Shown: positions 7,907-16,791 of the stretch, piece after piece
Layout: every line of letters begins with the position of its first letter
Numbering within the stretch: position 1 is the stretch's first letter
Assembly: GCF_022478115.1 (NCBI RefSeq)
Contig: NZ_JAKGSC010000001.1
Location: 868,001-932,000 of the forward strand
Origin: Tenacibaculum aquimarinum
Lineage (GTDB): Bacteria; Bacteroidota; Bacteroidia; Flavobacteriales; Flavobacteriaceae
DNA: 64,000 nt
Direction of reading: 5' to 3'
Made by a program: the position numbers and the translations under genes
Notes under the pieces: model-generated
Database searches by the model: none
Told to the model about the DNA's origin: nothing
Seen by the model: only the letters and a program-made list of their open reading frames with translations

Positions 7907-8929
7907 TTAATAATTTACAATTTTTCTTTTTCTATTATTCAAAGCATATTTAAAAATTGAAAATAAAGAGGTCTTACTTTTACGAGAATAATGTAAACCT
8001 TTAAATAAGTAACCAATAGTAACCTTTTTATCTTTTTTTAACTGTATTAAGAAAAACCAAAAATAATAAACAGCTAAGCTTTCATTTACTGGGTTAACAT
8101 CCCATTTTTTCTTTTTATAATGGTCTAACAAGTAAAATCTTGCATTAAGTGCTCCTTCTTTAATTTCTTTAAAACTTTTTTCATAACTTATTCCACCAGC
8201 ATGAACTCTGTATACAGAAGGTTTTATTTCATGTATATATCTAGCTTTACCAAAGTTTGCTAATTTTCCTCTTAAAATAGTGTCTCCAGATATAATATTG
8301 GTCATTTTTTCATCAAAAACATCTACCAAACCATTTCTGTACAGTAAAGTAAGGGTAGTAATATTAGAATTTAAGATTTGGTGTTTTTCTAAGCTTACAG
8401 ATTTAAAAAAAGGTGATTTAAATTTGTCATGGAACTTATGTGAGCTCTGATGATAGATTTTTGCATTGTGAAAACATAGAACATATTCTTTATTCTTTTC
8501 TAAAAAATCTACTCTTTTTTGTAGCGAATGTTTATCAGTCCAATAATCGTCACCTTCAATCATTGTTATATACTTTGAATGTATACTGAAGTTCGCATAA
8601 ACACTATTAAAAGTACCTGAAGGATTTCCGTTAATTGGAATATTATTTTCTCTTGAGTTTAATAGGAGTCTAATTCTGTCAGGATGTTTTTTAGCGTACT
8701 CTATGCATATTTCTCTAGTACCATCATTAGATTGGTCTTCAGCAATTAAAATTTCAAAATCAAAATTTGTTTCTTGCATTAAAATAGCATCTAAACATTC
8801 TTTTATGAATTTAGCATGATTATATGTAATTACTTTGATTGTAACCAAAGCAGTCTTGCCTTCTCTGTTATTAGGATACTCTTCTATAGGTACTTTTAAA
8901 TATTTATGTTTAAACTCTTTGAAATTCAT
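7907..8929 (-). CDS. family 2 glycosyltransferase
   Basis: 340 residues with a GT-A fold. It starts ALVTIKVITYNHAKFIKECL, has the nucleotide-binding acidic segment at 64-70 (EDQSNDG), and a DXD-like metal site in EGDDYW (125-130). There is no transmembrane segment, so it works at the inner face of the inner membrane with a nucleotide sugar donor. It shares one base with the upstream PhyH gene. It is the only glycosyltransferase in the cluster, so the product is either a very short glycan or is completed elsewhere. Confidence 0.92.
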   Translation of the reverse strand: MNFKEFKHKYLKVPIEEYPNNREGKTALVTIKVITYNHAKFIKECLDAILMQETNFDFEILIAEDQSNDGTREICIEYAKKHPDRIRLLLNSRENNIPINGNPSGTFNSVYANFSIHSKYITMIEGDDYWTDKHSLQKRVDFLEKNKEYVLCFHNAKIYHQSSHKFHDKFKSPFFKSVSLEKHQILNSNITTLTLLYRNGLVDVFDEKMTNIISGDTILRGKLANFGKARYIHEIKPSVYRVHAGGISYEKSFKEIKEGALNARFYLLDHYKKKKWDVNPVNESLAVYYFWFFLIQLKKDKKVTIGYLFKGLHYSRKSKTSLFSIFKYALNNRKRKIVNY

Positions 8930-9828
8930 TATAAACCTTCTCTGAAAATTACAGGAAACAAATCTACATCTTTATAATCAGGATTCCCAAAAGTATCTTT
9001 CTTACAAATTTTATCATACCCAATTTCTATAAGTTCCCCAGTTTCTTTATATGCTTTTTTATATGTATTACTTTTATCTTGAAGATGTATAGCTAATGCT
9101 AGTCTATCTTTATTACTTGTATTAGGGAAGCTACCATGTATTGTATTACAATTATGAAAACTTACTTGACCTCTTTTTAAAGTCATCAATGTTTTAATAT
9201 AATTAGGCTTTTGAGTTTTTAGATAATTTTCAAATTTTGAAAGGTCTTGATTATTAAAAGAAAAAAAAGGTTTCAATTCTTTTTCATCTTTCCAAAGATG
9301 ACTTTTATTAATATGAATTAATGGCCCCATATTTTTAGTGCAATCTTGTAAAGGAACCCAGGCAGTTATTAGGTTGTCTGAAGAACATGTCGGCCAATAT
9401 GCTTTATCTGAATGCCAACCAATAATCCCTTTGTTTGTAGGCTTTTCAGGTGATTTATTTATTAAAGAATCTGAAAACAAACGTATTTCTGTTGTTCTTG
9501 CTAACGCTGCTGCAATAGCACTTATCATTGGGTAAAAGCCTAGAGCATGTAATTCTTTTTTTTGTAGCGTAACAAATTCATTATTTCGAATAGCTATAGA
9601 AGAGTTATAGTTGTCATTTACTATGCCTTTGTTGTTTTTTAATGTAAAATCAATTTTTCCTATATAAAATTCTTCAGCTCCTTTTTTAGCATCATCTAAA
9701 ATGTTGTCAGGTATTATTTTATCACTGATATACCACCCATTCTGTTCATAGAATCTAATGTCTTTTTCTTTTGGTAACATTAATTTTTGTAGATCTGATA
9801 AATCGTCTAAACTATAAATAATATTCAT
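8929..9828 (-). CDS. phytanoyl-CoA dioxygenase (PhyH)-family oxygenase
   Basis: 299 residues. The Fe(II) ligands are H139-x-D141 (GWHSDKAYWP) and H231 (NTIHGSFPN), and R242 (DRLALAIHLQ) is the 2-oxoglutarate ligand. Bacterial PhyH-like enzymes mainly hydroxylate amino acids and natural-product intermediates. The LITAWVPLQDCTKNMGPL segment is the usual PhyH core strand. It is tightly packed between the ATP-grasp-like gene (3 bp) and GT2 (1-bp overlap). The substrate is unknown. Confidence 0.88.
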   Translation of the reverse strand: MNIIYSLDDLSDLQKLMLPKEKDIRFYEQNGWYISDKIIPDNILDDAKKGAEEFYIGKIDFTLKNNKGIVNDNYNSSIAIRNNEFVTLQKKELHALGFYPMISAIAAALARTTEIRLFSDSLINKSPEKPTNKGIIGWHSDKAYWPTCSSDNLITAWVPLQDCTKNMGPLIHINKSHLWKDEKELKPFFSFNNQDLSKFENYLKTQKPNYIKTLMTLKRGQVSFHNCNTIHGSFPNTSNKDRLALAIHLQDKSNTYKKAYKETGELIEIGYDKICKKDTFGNPDYKDVDLFPVIFREGL

Positions 9829-9831
9829 AAA

Positions 9832-11043
9832 TTAGTTTATATAATTTTTTATTGTTGGTAAATCTTTTTTTTCTTCTGATCTAATCAACGAACATGCTTT
9901 TCTATGGTCTACTATGTTTGTAACTGGGTGAGAAGAAGTTCTAAAATCACCCATTCCAAAATAATTATTATCAAAAAACAAAAGAGTACCAGTTATAAAG
10001 TCTTCAAATTTTTCTGATCCTATTTCTCCTAAAATTCTTTTTTGAGGCACCCATTTTTGTAAAATCATGTCTTTTTTTTCTGGGTCAGAAAATAAAGTTT
10101 CCCACTCTTTTTGTTCAGTTAGACTTCCTGCATATACTTTTTTACTTTTCCCTAATGCTCTATGTTTTAAAATCCACTTGTTCTTGTCTTTTTTTGCTTC
10201 TTCCCAAATTTTTTTTGCTTCATTTGAAGTATATGTTGGAATATAAAAATTATTAAAAAAATGAATTTCTTCCTTTGTTAAAACTGCATTTAGTAATATC
10301 TTTTTTCCTAGTACAGAGAAAAATCTTTTATCATGAATTAAAAATATTGTTCTAAAATCATTTATAATATTTAAAGACATTAATTGTTCTATTGTTTCAT
10401 CTGAAAACGATTTAATTTCATCAAAAGATAGTTCACTAATAATCCAACTGTTTTTTAATGAGTTAATGTCTTGTTTTATGTTTTTATAATTAATCTCTTT
10501 CACATCCAGACCCATTCTTAAAAAAATGTCTTTGTAGATTTTGGATTCGTTTCTTATATCACTGCCTTTTAAGATAACGATTGAATTTACATTTTTTAAA
10601 TAACCTTCCAGGTGTTTGTAAATTGGGTTATATAAATTTTCTACTTCTAAATATCTTACTTCTTTAGATTTATAATCTTGTGCTACACTATTAATTAAGG
10701 CTGGTAAAAAGACACCGTTTAATGCAAATCTACAAGTTATTTCTATAAGTTTAACTTGGTTGTTTTTATCATAAACAAAATCTGTTCTGTAGGTACCTAT
10801 TTTATACTTTTTTTGATTAAAAAGAGTTATAATCTTATTAACTTTATCATCTACAGGCATTAAATGTTTATATTTATCGTAAGAAGTTACAAACTCATAA
10901 ATCAATTTATGCATAATTTTCTGAAGCCTAATTAACTTATCGTTGTGACTTTTACTTATGATGATAGGTTCGTTAAACATCCACTGTTTGTAGTATTCTT
11001 TTCTATCTAGAACAAATTTTTCTACAGACTCTTTTAAATTCAC
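9832..11043 (-). CDS. circularly permuted ATP-grasp-like ligase (putative)
   Basis: 403 residues. Two segments look like ATP-grasp parts: a lysine/glycine region at 290-306 (WILKHRALGKSKKVYAG) and a hinge strand at 326-336 (MILQKWVPQKR). The Mg-binding-like segment, RTDF...KLIEITCRF (D88, E101), lies before them instead of after, which is the order of permuted ATP-grasp enzymes (glutathionylspermidine-synthase type). The normal E-x-N is E-I-T, so metal binding may be altered. Such enzymes join a carboxylate to an amine through an acyl phosphate. Context suggests it attaches an amino acid to an amino sugar or another amino acid. Confidence 0.6.
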   Translation of the reverse strand: MNLKESVEKFVLDRKEYYKQWMFNEPIIISKSHNDKLIRLQKIMHKLIYEFVTSYDKYKHLMPVDDKVNKIITLFNQKKYKIGTYRTDFVYDKNNQVKLIEITCRFALNGVFLPALINSVAQDYKSKEVRYLEVENLYNPIYKHLEGYLKNVNSIVILKGSDIRNESKIYKDIFLRMGLDVKEINYKNIKQDINSLKNSWIISELSFDEIKSFSDETIEQLMSLNIINDFRTIFLIHDKRFFSVLGKKILLNAVLTKEEIHFFNNFYIPTYTSNEAKKIWEEAKKDKNKWILKHRALGKSKKVYAGSLTEQKEWETLFSDPEKKDMILQKWVPQKRILGEIGSEKFEDFITGTLLFFDNNYFGMGDFRTSSHPVTNIVDHRKACSLIRSEEKKDLPTIKNYIN

Positions 11044-11052
11044 TCTTATTTT

Positions 11053-11793
11053 TTAAATTAACGTATATTTTTTTATCATCTCTTTTGTTTTTTCAACTCC
11101 TACATGCATTAATAGGTCTATTATAGATAAATAAGGAATGAAGTTTTTATTAAATTGAGGATAATCAAACATTCCAGTTTTAGTAAATAGAAGATTTATA
11201 TTATTTATTGCAAAATAATCTTTATCATAAAGCTCTGTGCCTCCTATCGGGTTTATATAGGTAGTTGCATTATATTTATTACATAACCTTAAAATTCTTT
11301 CTGACTTCTTATTTTCTTTTAATATTTTAGTATCTTCCTGCAAATCAAATTCGATATCTTCTGTTATCGAATTTTTAAAAATTATGGTTGTTTTTATATC
11401 TAAAAACTCACATAATTTAATTATAATTTTGGAATTATATACATGTAAGCTGTCTTCGTTTATTTTTATTAACTTTTCTAAAAATGGATAAATTTCATTA
11501 AAATGTTTTGCTTTTTTATAATTAAAATAAATTAAATCTAAATTTTTTTTCTTCCATTTAATATTCTTTTCTAGAAGAATATCTTTTATTAATTTGTTAG
11601 AACTTTGCTTAATTACTTGTACATTTATATTAACAGGTTCACCTTTTCCTTTATCTAAAATTCTATTACGTGTTACCCAAGATTTTTTTCTAAAAGAAAC
11701 ATATTCATAGATAATAAAAGTGTCAACACTATCTATTAATTGGAAATAACTAATATAAGGAAAGAAATAAGATTGCATGATCCCAATTTTCAT
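11053..11793 (-). CDS. WbqC-like family protein
   Basis: 246 residues. The N-terminus KIGIMQSYFFPYISYFQLID is diagnostic for the WbqC-like family, found in O-antigen and capsule clusters. The family is linked by context to addition of amino acids or acyl groups to aminosugars, but its reaction is not firmly established. Further conserved parts are FRKKSWVTRNRI and NKYNATTYINPIGGTELYD. It lies between the flippase and the ATP-grasp-like gene, 4 and 9 bp away. Confidence 0.88.
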   Translation of the reverse strand: MKIGIMQSYFFPYISYFQLIDSVDTFIIYEYVSFRKKSWVTRNRILDKGKGEPVNINVQVIKQSSNKLIKDILLEKNIKWKKKNLDLIYFNYKKAKHFNEIYPFLEKLIKINEDSLHVYNSKIIIKLCEFLDIKTTIIFKNSITEDIEFDLQEDTKILKENKKSERILRLCNKYNATTYINPIGGTELYDKDYFAINNINLLFTKTGMFDYPQFNKNFIPYLSIIDLLMHVGVEKTKEMIKKYTLI

Positions 11794-11797
11794 TTAC

Positions 11798-13246
11798 TTA
11801 TCCTTTTTTATTTATTAGCGATAATATAAGGTATTTTACCTCTAAAAAAGACTTTTTATTTAAAAAATATGATAAAATAAGGTATGTAATACCAAATAAT
11901 ATTCCGATTATTATTATAATTAATATATTATGGAGTTCTTTTAATTCAATCAATAAAAAATAACAAAAAGCACTTGAAACAATTCCTATTAAAAAAATTG
12001 GAGACATATCCTTTAATTGACTTAATGTATTGTAGTTTATTAATTTTCCGCTATAATATGTATTTACAAGTAGTGCTAAAAACGAAGTCATTACCATAGT
12101 AGTTAATAACCCGTAAATGCCAAATTTTATTCCTAAAAACACAGAAATGGTAACCATGAATAACTTTACTATTGCTAATTTTAAAAACAAATCTGTTCTA
12201 TTATAAATTTTAAAAACATTGATGTTAAATGAATGGATAGGTATTAACATTCCTGAAATAACTAAAATTTGAAAATAAGGCACAGCAGGTAACCATTTTT
12301 CTGTAAATAAAACAATAAATAACGGTTTTGCTATTATCATTAAATAAAACATAATTGGACATATAGTAAAAAAAAGATTCTTTAGTATTGAACGATAAAC
12401 CTGAGAAACTTTTTTACTATCATTTTGAATTTTAGATAATAATGGATATGTTACTCTTGATATTGTGCTAGAAATTAAATTTACAGGGTAACCTCTTAAT
12501 GCCTTTGCTTGGCTGTAATAACCTAATATATTTATAGAGAAAAATTTTCCTATTATAAAAGGATATACTTCTTTCATTGTTAAACTTAAAAGAGAAGAAA
12601 TCATTAATTTGTAACCAAACAAAAAATGTTTTTTTAACTTTTTAAAGCAGATTTTAAATTCAGGTATCCAATCTGAATTAATCCAATAGATAATAGCATT
12701 AATTGCCTGAGTACTTAAATGCATCCAAACTAAACTCCAAACACCATAACCTAAATATGCTAAAATTAATCCAATAAAAGATCCCAAAATTACACCAGGT
12801 AAATTAAATAAAGTAATTTTTTTAAATTTCATTTCTTTTATTAACACACTTTGTTGAATGCTAAAAAAAGCAGATAGAATAAAACTAATACTATAAACTC
12901 GTATTAAATTTACAAGCTGTATTTCGTTAAAATAAATGGCAATATATGGAGCTGTTATATATAAGATTGGATAGATAATAAAGCTAAGTATCAGGTTTCC
13001 ATAAAAGACAGAAGTATAATCAGTTTTATTAGATGTGTTGTCTCTAATAATAGAATTCCCCATTCCTCCTTCAATAATTGCAGTGCCAATCACTATAAAA
13101 ATAGAAATGATTCCTATTAAGCCAAAGTCTTTTGGAGAAAGTAATCTTGCTAAACCAAGCAATATAATAAAAGTGAAACCTCTTAAAAAAACGTTATCAA
13201 TAAAGGTCCAAACTAAGCCTTTTTTAAAATGATTTTTTAAAGTCAT
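11798..13246 (-). CDS. Wzx-like lipopolysaccharide/oligosaccharide flippase
   Basis: 482 residues, about 12-14 hydrophobic segments throughout, with the polysaccharide-synthesis start KGLVWTFIDNVFLRGFTFII and LSPKDFGLIG. This matches the MOP-exporter family, which flips lipid-linked oligosaccharides across the inner membrane. The gap to the aminotransferase gene is only 3 bp. Its presence argues that the operon makes an exported lipid-linked glycan rather than a soluble metabolite. Confidence 0.92.
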   Translation of the reverse strand: MTLKNHFKKGLVWTFIDNVFLRGFTFIILLGLARLLSPKDFGLIGIISIFIVIGTAIIEGGMGNSIIRDNTSNKTDYTSVFYGNLILSFIIYPILYITAPYIAIYFNEIQLVNLIRVYSISFILSAFFSIQQSVLIKEMKFKKITLFNLPGVILGSFIGLILAYLGYGVWSLVWMHLSTQAINAIIYWINSDWIPEFKICFKKLKKHFLFGYKLMISSLLSLTMKEVYPFIIGKFFSINILGYYSQAKALRGYPVNLISSTISRVTYPLLSKIQNDSKKVSQVYRSILKNLFFTICPIMFYLMIIAKPLFIVLFTEKWLPAVPYFQILVISGMLIPIHSFNINVFKIYNRTDLFLKLAIVKLFMVTISVFLGIKFGIYGLLTTMVMTSFLALLVNTYYSGKLINYNTLSQLKDMSPIFLIGIVSSAFCYFLLIELKELHNILIIIIIGILFGITYLILSYFLNKKSFLEVKYLILSLINKKG

Positions 13247-13249
13247 TTT

Positions 13250-14344
13250 TTATAAAGCTTTGTCGTTAATTGTTTTTACAAGAATACCAGAAATTAATTT
13301 GACATCTTTTTTATCTAAATCATAAAAAAGAGGAAGGCATAAAATTCTACTAGAAATGTCTTCAGCTATTGGTAATTCTTTTTTTTCTTTAATGTAATTC
13401 AAGGACGAAGAAAGTGAAGGATAAAAATATCTTCGGGCAAAAATTTGTTCTTTTTCTAGTTCTTTTACACAGGATAATAATTTTTTTTCACTGTCTAAAA
13501 GAATAGGATAAAATGAGTAGTTTTTATTAATTCTTTGCTCTATTTTTTGATAAACTAAATTTAAGTTTTTTAATGATTTATCATATAGTTGCGTTAATTC
13601 CTTTCTTCTATCTAGAATATTGTTGAAGTATTTTAAATTTAAAATCCCCATTGCTGCATGGAATTCAGAATTTTTTGCATTAATACCAAGATGAGAAAAA
13701 GAAACAGAATCTTTAAAGCCAAAATTTCGCATTGACTTTAGTTTTTTAAATAGTGTGATGTTTTTTGTTACTAAAAAACCGCCTTCAATTGTATGGAAAA
13801 TTTTTGTTGCATGTGTGCTACAAATACTTATATCTCCATAGTCAAAAATTGATTTTCCATTTACTTTAATTCCAAAAGCATGTGCACCGTCATAAATTAC
13901 TTTTATATTGTGTTTTTTTGCTATTATTTCTATAGCTTCTACATCACAGGGATTTCCAAAAACATGTGTTGCTAAAATAGCAGATGTTTTACTTGTAATT
14001 GCTGCCTCTATTTTTATTGGGTCTATATTTAGAGTTTCGTTATTTATATCAACAAAAATAGGCTTACAGTTTTCCCAAACGATAGAAGATGTAGTTGCAA
14101 CAAAAGAAAAAGGTGTTGTAATAATTTCCCCTCTTAAATCTAAAGCTTTTATAGCTAATTGTAGTGCAGTTGTACCATTGTTAACAAATAAAAGGTTATT
14201 AGTTTTTAGGTGATTGGTTAAATCTAATTCTAATTTTTTTACTAGCGAACCGTTATTTGTTAACCATTGAGTTTCCCAAATTTTAGAAATAAGGTTATTG
14301 TATTCTTTTTGAGGAGGTAAGAATGGCTTATTTACAGGAGTCAA
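13250..14344 (-). CDS. DegT/DnrJ/EryC1/StrS aminotransferase
   Basis: 364 residues, PLP-dependent. The N-terminus (VNKPFLPPQKEYNNLISKIW), the FVNNGTTALQLAIKAL segment, D152 in YDGAHAFG and the PLP lysine K181 in STHATKIFHTIEGG place it with the sugar aminotransferases that turn a 4- or 3-keto nucleotide sugar into an amino sugar, usually with glutamate as donor. It is the first gene of the seven-gene operon, so it probably makes the amino sugar that later enzymes acylate. The keto-sugar-producing dehydratase is not in this window. Confidence 0.92.
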   Translation of the reverse strand: MTPVNKPFLPPQKEYNNLISKIWETQWLTNNGSLVKKLELDLTNHLKTNNLLFVNNGTTALQLAIKALDLRGEIITTPFSFVATTSSIVWENCKPIFVDINNETLNIDPIKIEAAITSKTSAILATHVFGNPCDVEAIEIIAKKHNIKVIYDGAHAFGIKVNGKSIFDYGDISICSTHATKIFHTIEGGFLVTKNITLFKKLKSMRNFGFKDSVSFSHLGINAKNSEFHAAMGILNLKYFNNILDRRKELTQLYDKSLKNLNLVYQKIEQRINKNYSFYPILLDSEKKLLSCVKELEKEQIFARRYFYPSLSSSLNYIKEKKELPIAEDISSRILCLPLFYDLDKKDVKLISGILVKTINDKAL

Positions 14345-14427
14345 CGTTTTTTTTGTAAATATAAATATAATTACCCAATAGCAGAAATCTGTTTTTATAA
14401 AGAATTATGTTTTCCGTTTTAATTAGA

Positions 14428-14457
14428 TTTGTTAGTGTTTTTTATTCTTTATCTTTA
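14428..14457 (+). promoter_or_regulatory. promoter of the M28 peptidase gene
   Basis: TTTG at 14428-14431 and TATCTTTA at 14450-14457 are separated by 18 bp. This fits the Bacteroidota -33/-7 pattern with one mismatch in TANNTTTG. Confidence 0.5.
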
Positions 14458-14473
14458 GAAAAAATAATTTTAA

Positions 14474-16777
14474 ATGAATGCAATAAGTAAACTATTATAT
14501 CTTCTACTAATTATAGGAACAATTTACTGGTCTTTTTTAGCATTAAAACCAAGTGTCTCAACAGCTCAGAAATTAGAAAAAACTACAGGTTTTTCAACAG
14601 AAAATGCACTTGGACATTTAAAAGAAATTTCTAAAGAAAGTCATTTTCCAGGAACAAAAGCACATAAAGCTGTACAAAACTATCTTGCTAGTGAATTTGA
14701 AAAATTAGGTTTAGAAACTGAAATTCAAACCCAAGTAGCTTTTAGAGCAAAGTGGTTTGTTGGCTCAACAACAGAAAATATAATTGCAAAAATAAAAGGA
14801 ACTGAAGAAGGAAAAGCTTTATTGTTATTATCGCATTACGATAGCAATCCGCACTCTGCAATTGGTTCTAGTGATGCTGGTTCTGGAGTTGTAACAATTT
14901 TAGAAGCAGTACGCGCTTTTTTAGCTAAAAATAAACAACCTAAAAACGACATTATAATTTTACTTTCTGATGCTGAAGAGATTGGTTTATTAGGCGCACA
15001 AGCATTTGTAGATTTTCATCCGTGGACAAAAAACGTTGGTTTGGTTTTAAATTTTGAAGCACGTGGAAGTGGTGGTCCAAGTTACATGTTAATGGAAACC
15101 AACGGAAAAAATAGTAAGTTACTTGCCGAATTTAAAAAAGCGAAACCCAATTTTATAGCAGCAAATTCTTTAATGTACAGCATTTATAAAATGTTGCCAA
15201 ATGATACAGATTTAACTGTTTTTAGAGAAGATGCCAATATAAACGGATTCAATTTTGCATTTATTGGAGATCATTTTGATTATCATACTGCACAAGATAA
15301 TTACGAGCGTTTAGACAGAGAATCGTTAATACAACAAGCAGATTATTTAATGGCAACGTTACCATATTTTGCCAATTCCGATTTATCTAATTTAGATTCC
15401 GATAAAGATTTAGTGTATATAAATTTTCCGTTTTTAAAGTTATTAACCTATCCTTTTTCATGGGTTTTACCAATGTTACTTATTGCATTAGGCATTTTTA
15501 TTGTTTTAGTTTTCTTAGGAATCTCTTATGGGAAATTAACCTTTAAAGGTCTTTTTAAAGGCTTTATTCCGTTTTTATCTTCATTAATAATTGCTCCTTT
15601 AATTGCTTTTGGTTTGTGGAAATTACTACTGATAATTCATCCACATTATAATGATATGTTACATGGTTTTACCTACAACGGTTATCAATACATAATAGCA
15701 TTTGCTATGCTAACTTTTTGGATACTTTTTAAAATCTACAATTACTTTTTTAAAGATATTTCTCAAGCAGATTTATTAATTGCGCCAATTACCTTTTGGT
15801 TAGTAATTAACGGACTTGTATATCAATATTTACAAGGAGCTGCGTTTTTTATATTACCTGTTTTTATTGCCTTATTAATACTTGCTGCTCTACTATTTAT
15901 GGATGTTCGTAAAAAATCGAAACCGGTTTTATTTGCGTTATTATCAATTCCTACAATTTATATATTTGCACCTTTGGTAAAAATGTTTCCGGTTGGTTTA
16001 GGGTTAAAAATGTTGTTTATTTCAGCGTTATTTATTGTGTTGTTATTCGGATTAATGGTACCAATTTTTCATCAGGAGAAAAAGAAAAATAACTTACAAC
16101 GTTCTTTTGGGTTTTTAGCAATTTTATTCTTTGGAGTTGCAACTTTTAATAGCGGATTTTCTACAGACAAGAAACGCCCAAACAGTTTGGTGTATTTTCA
16201 GAATGAAGAAACAAAAATGGCCTATTTTGGAACTTACAATACTACTTTTGATGCTTATATTTCACGAAAATTAGGAGATAATTATTCTGAAGGAAATATT
16301 AAAAATGCAATTACATCAAGTAAATATGGATCTACTTTTAAATACCATACAAGAACTGATAACAAGCAAATAAAATCTTCAGAAATTAGTATGAATTCGG
16401 ACACCGTTTTCAACGGAAAAAGGCACCTTAATTTTACCATAAAACCACAAAGAGAATTAACCAAAGTAGAAATTTTATCTAAAAAAGGAAGTATGATTGA
16501 TAGCTTGTTTGTTAATAATGTACTAACTAAAGATAGAGATAAAGCAAAAGCAAAAAACGGTACTTTTTTAATCTATTATTTTGCAAATCAAGACAAGGAT
16601 TTGAACTTAAAGTTTCAAGTTGAAGAAAATAAAAGTTTAGAATTTATTTTAAACGAAGTTTCTAATGATTTATTAACGCATCCTAAATTTAATATTATAC
16701 CAAGAGACAGCATAATGATGCCTATGCCTTTTGTTACTAATGATGCTATTATTACTTCTAAAATGTTGAGGTTATAA
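14474..16777 (+). CDS. M28-family zinc metallopeptidase with C-terminal membrane region
   Basis: 767 residues. A hydrophobic N-terminal segment (residues 6-26) is followed by the peptidase domain with zinc/catalytic residues in LLSHYDSNPHS, SSDAGSG, LLSDAEEIGLLGA and GDHFDYHTAQDNYERL. About eight membrane helices fill residues 320-570, and a soluble domain ends the protein. This layout resembles the ER-metallopeptidase-1 branch of M28 aminopeptidases. The peptidase domain should face the periplasm and release N-terminal residues from peptides. It is a single-gene unit, not linked to the glycan operon, which runs the other way. Confidence 0.9.
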   Translation: MNAISKLLYLLLIIGTIYWSFLALKPSVSTAQKLEKTTGFSTENALGHLKEISKESHFPGTKAHKAVQNYLASEFEKLGLETEIQTQVAFRAKWFVGSTTENIIAKIKGTEEGKALLLLSHYDSNPHSAIGSSDAGSGVVTILEAVRAFLAKNKQPKNDIIILLSDAEEIGLLGAQAFVDFHPWTKNVGLVLNFEARGSGGPSYMLMETNGKNSKLLAEFKKAKPNFIAANSLMYSIYKMLPNDTDLTVFREDANINGFNFAFIGDHFDYHTAQDNYERLDRESLIQQADYLMATLPYFANSDLSNLDSDKDLVYINFPFLKLLTYPFSWVLPMLLIALGIFIVLVFLGISYGKLTFKGLFKGFIPFLSSLIIAPLIAFGLWKLLLIIHPHYNDMLHGFTYNGYQYIIAFAMLTFWILFKIYNYFFKDISQADLLIAPITFWLVINGLVYQYLQGAAFFILPVFIALLILAALLFMDVRKKSKPVLFALLSIPTIYIFAPLVKMFPVGLGLKMLFISALFIVLLFGLMVPIFHQEKKKNNLQRSFGFLAILFFGVATFNSGFSTDKKRPNSLVYFQNEETKMAYFGTYNTTFDAYISRKLGDNYSEGNIKNAITSSKYGSTFKYHTRTDNKQIKSSEISMNSDTVFNGKRHLNFTIKPQRELTKVEILSKKGSMIDSLFVNNVLTKDRDKAKAKNGTFLIYYFANQDKDLNLKFQVEENKSLEFILNEVSNDLLTHPKFNIIPRDSIMMPMPFVTNDAIITSKMLRL

Positions 16778-16791
16778 AAGTAAAAAGAGAA

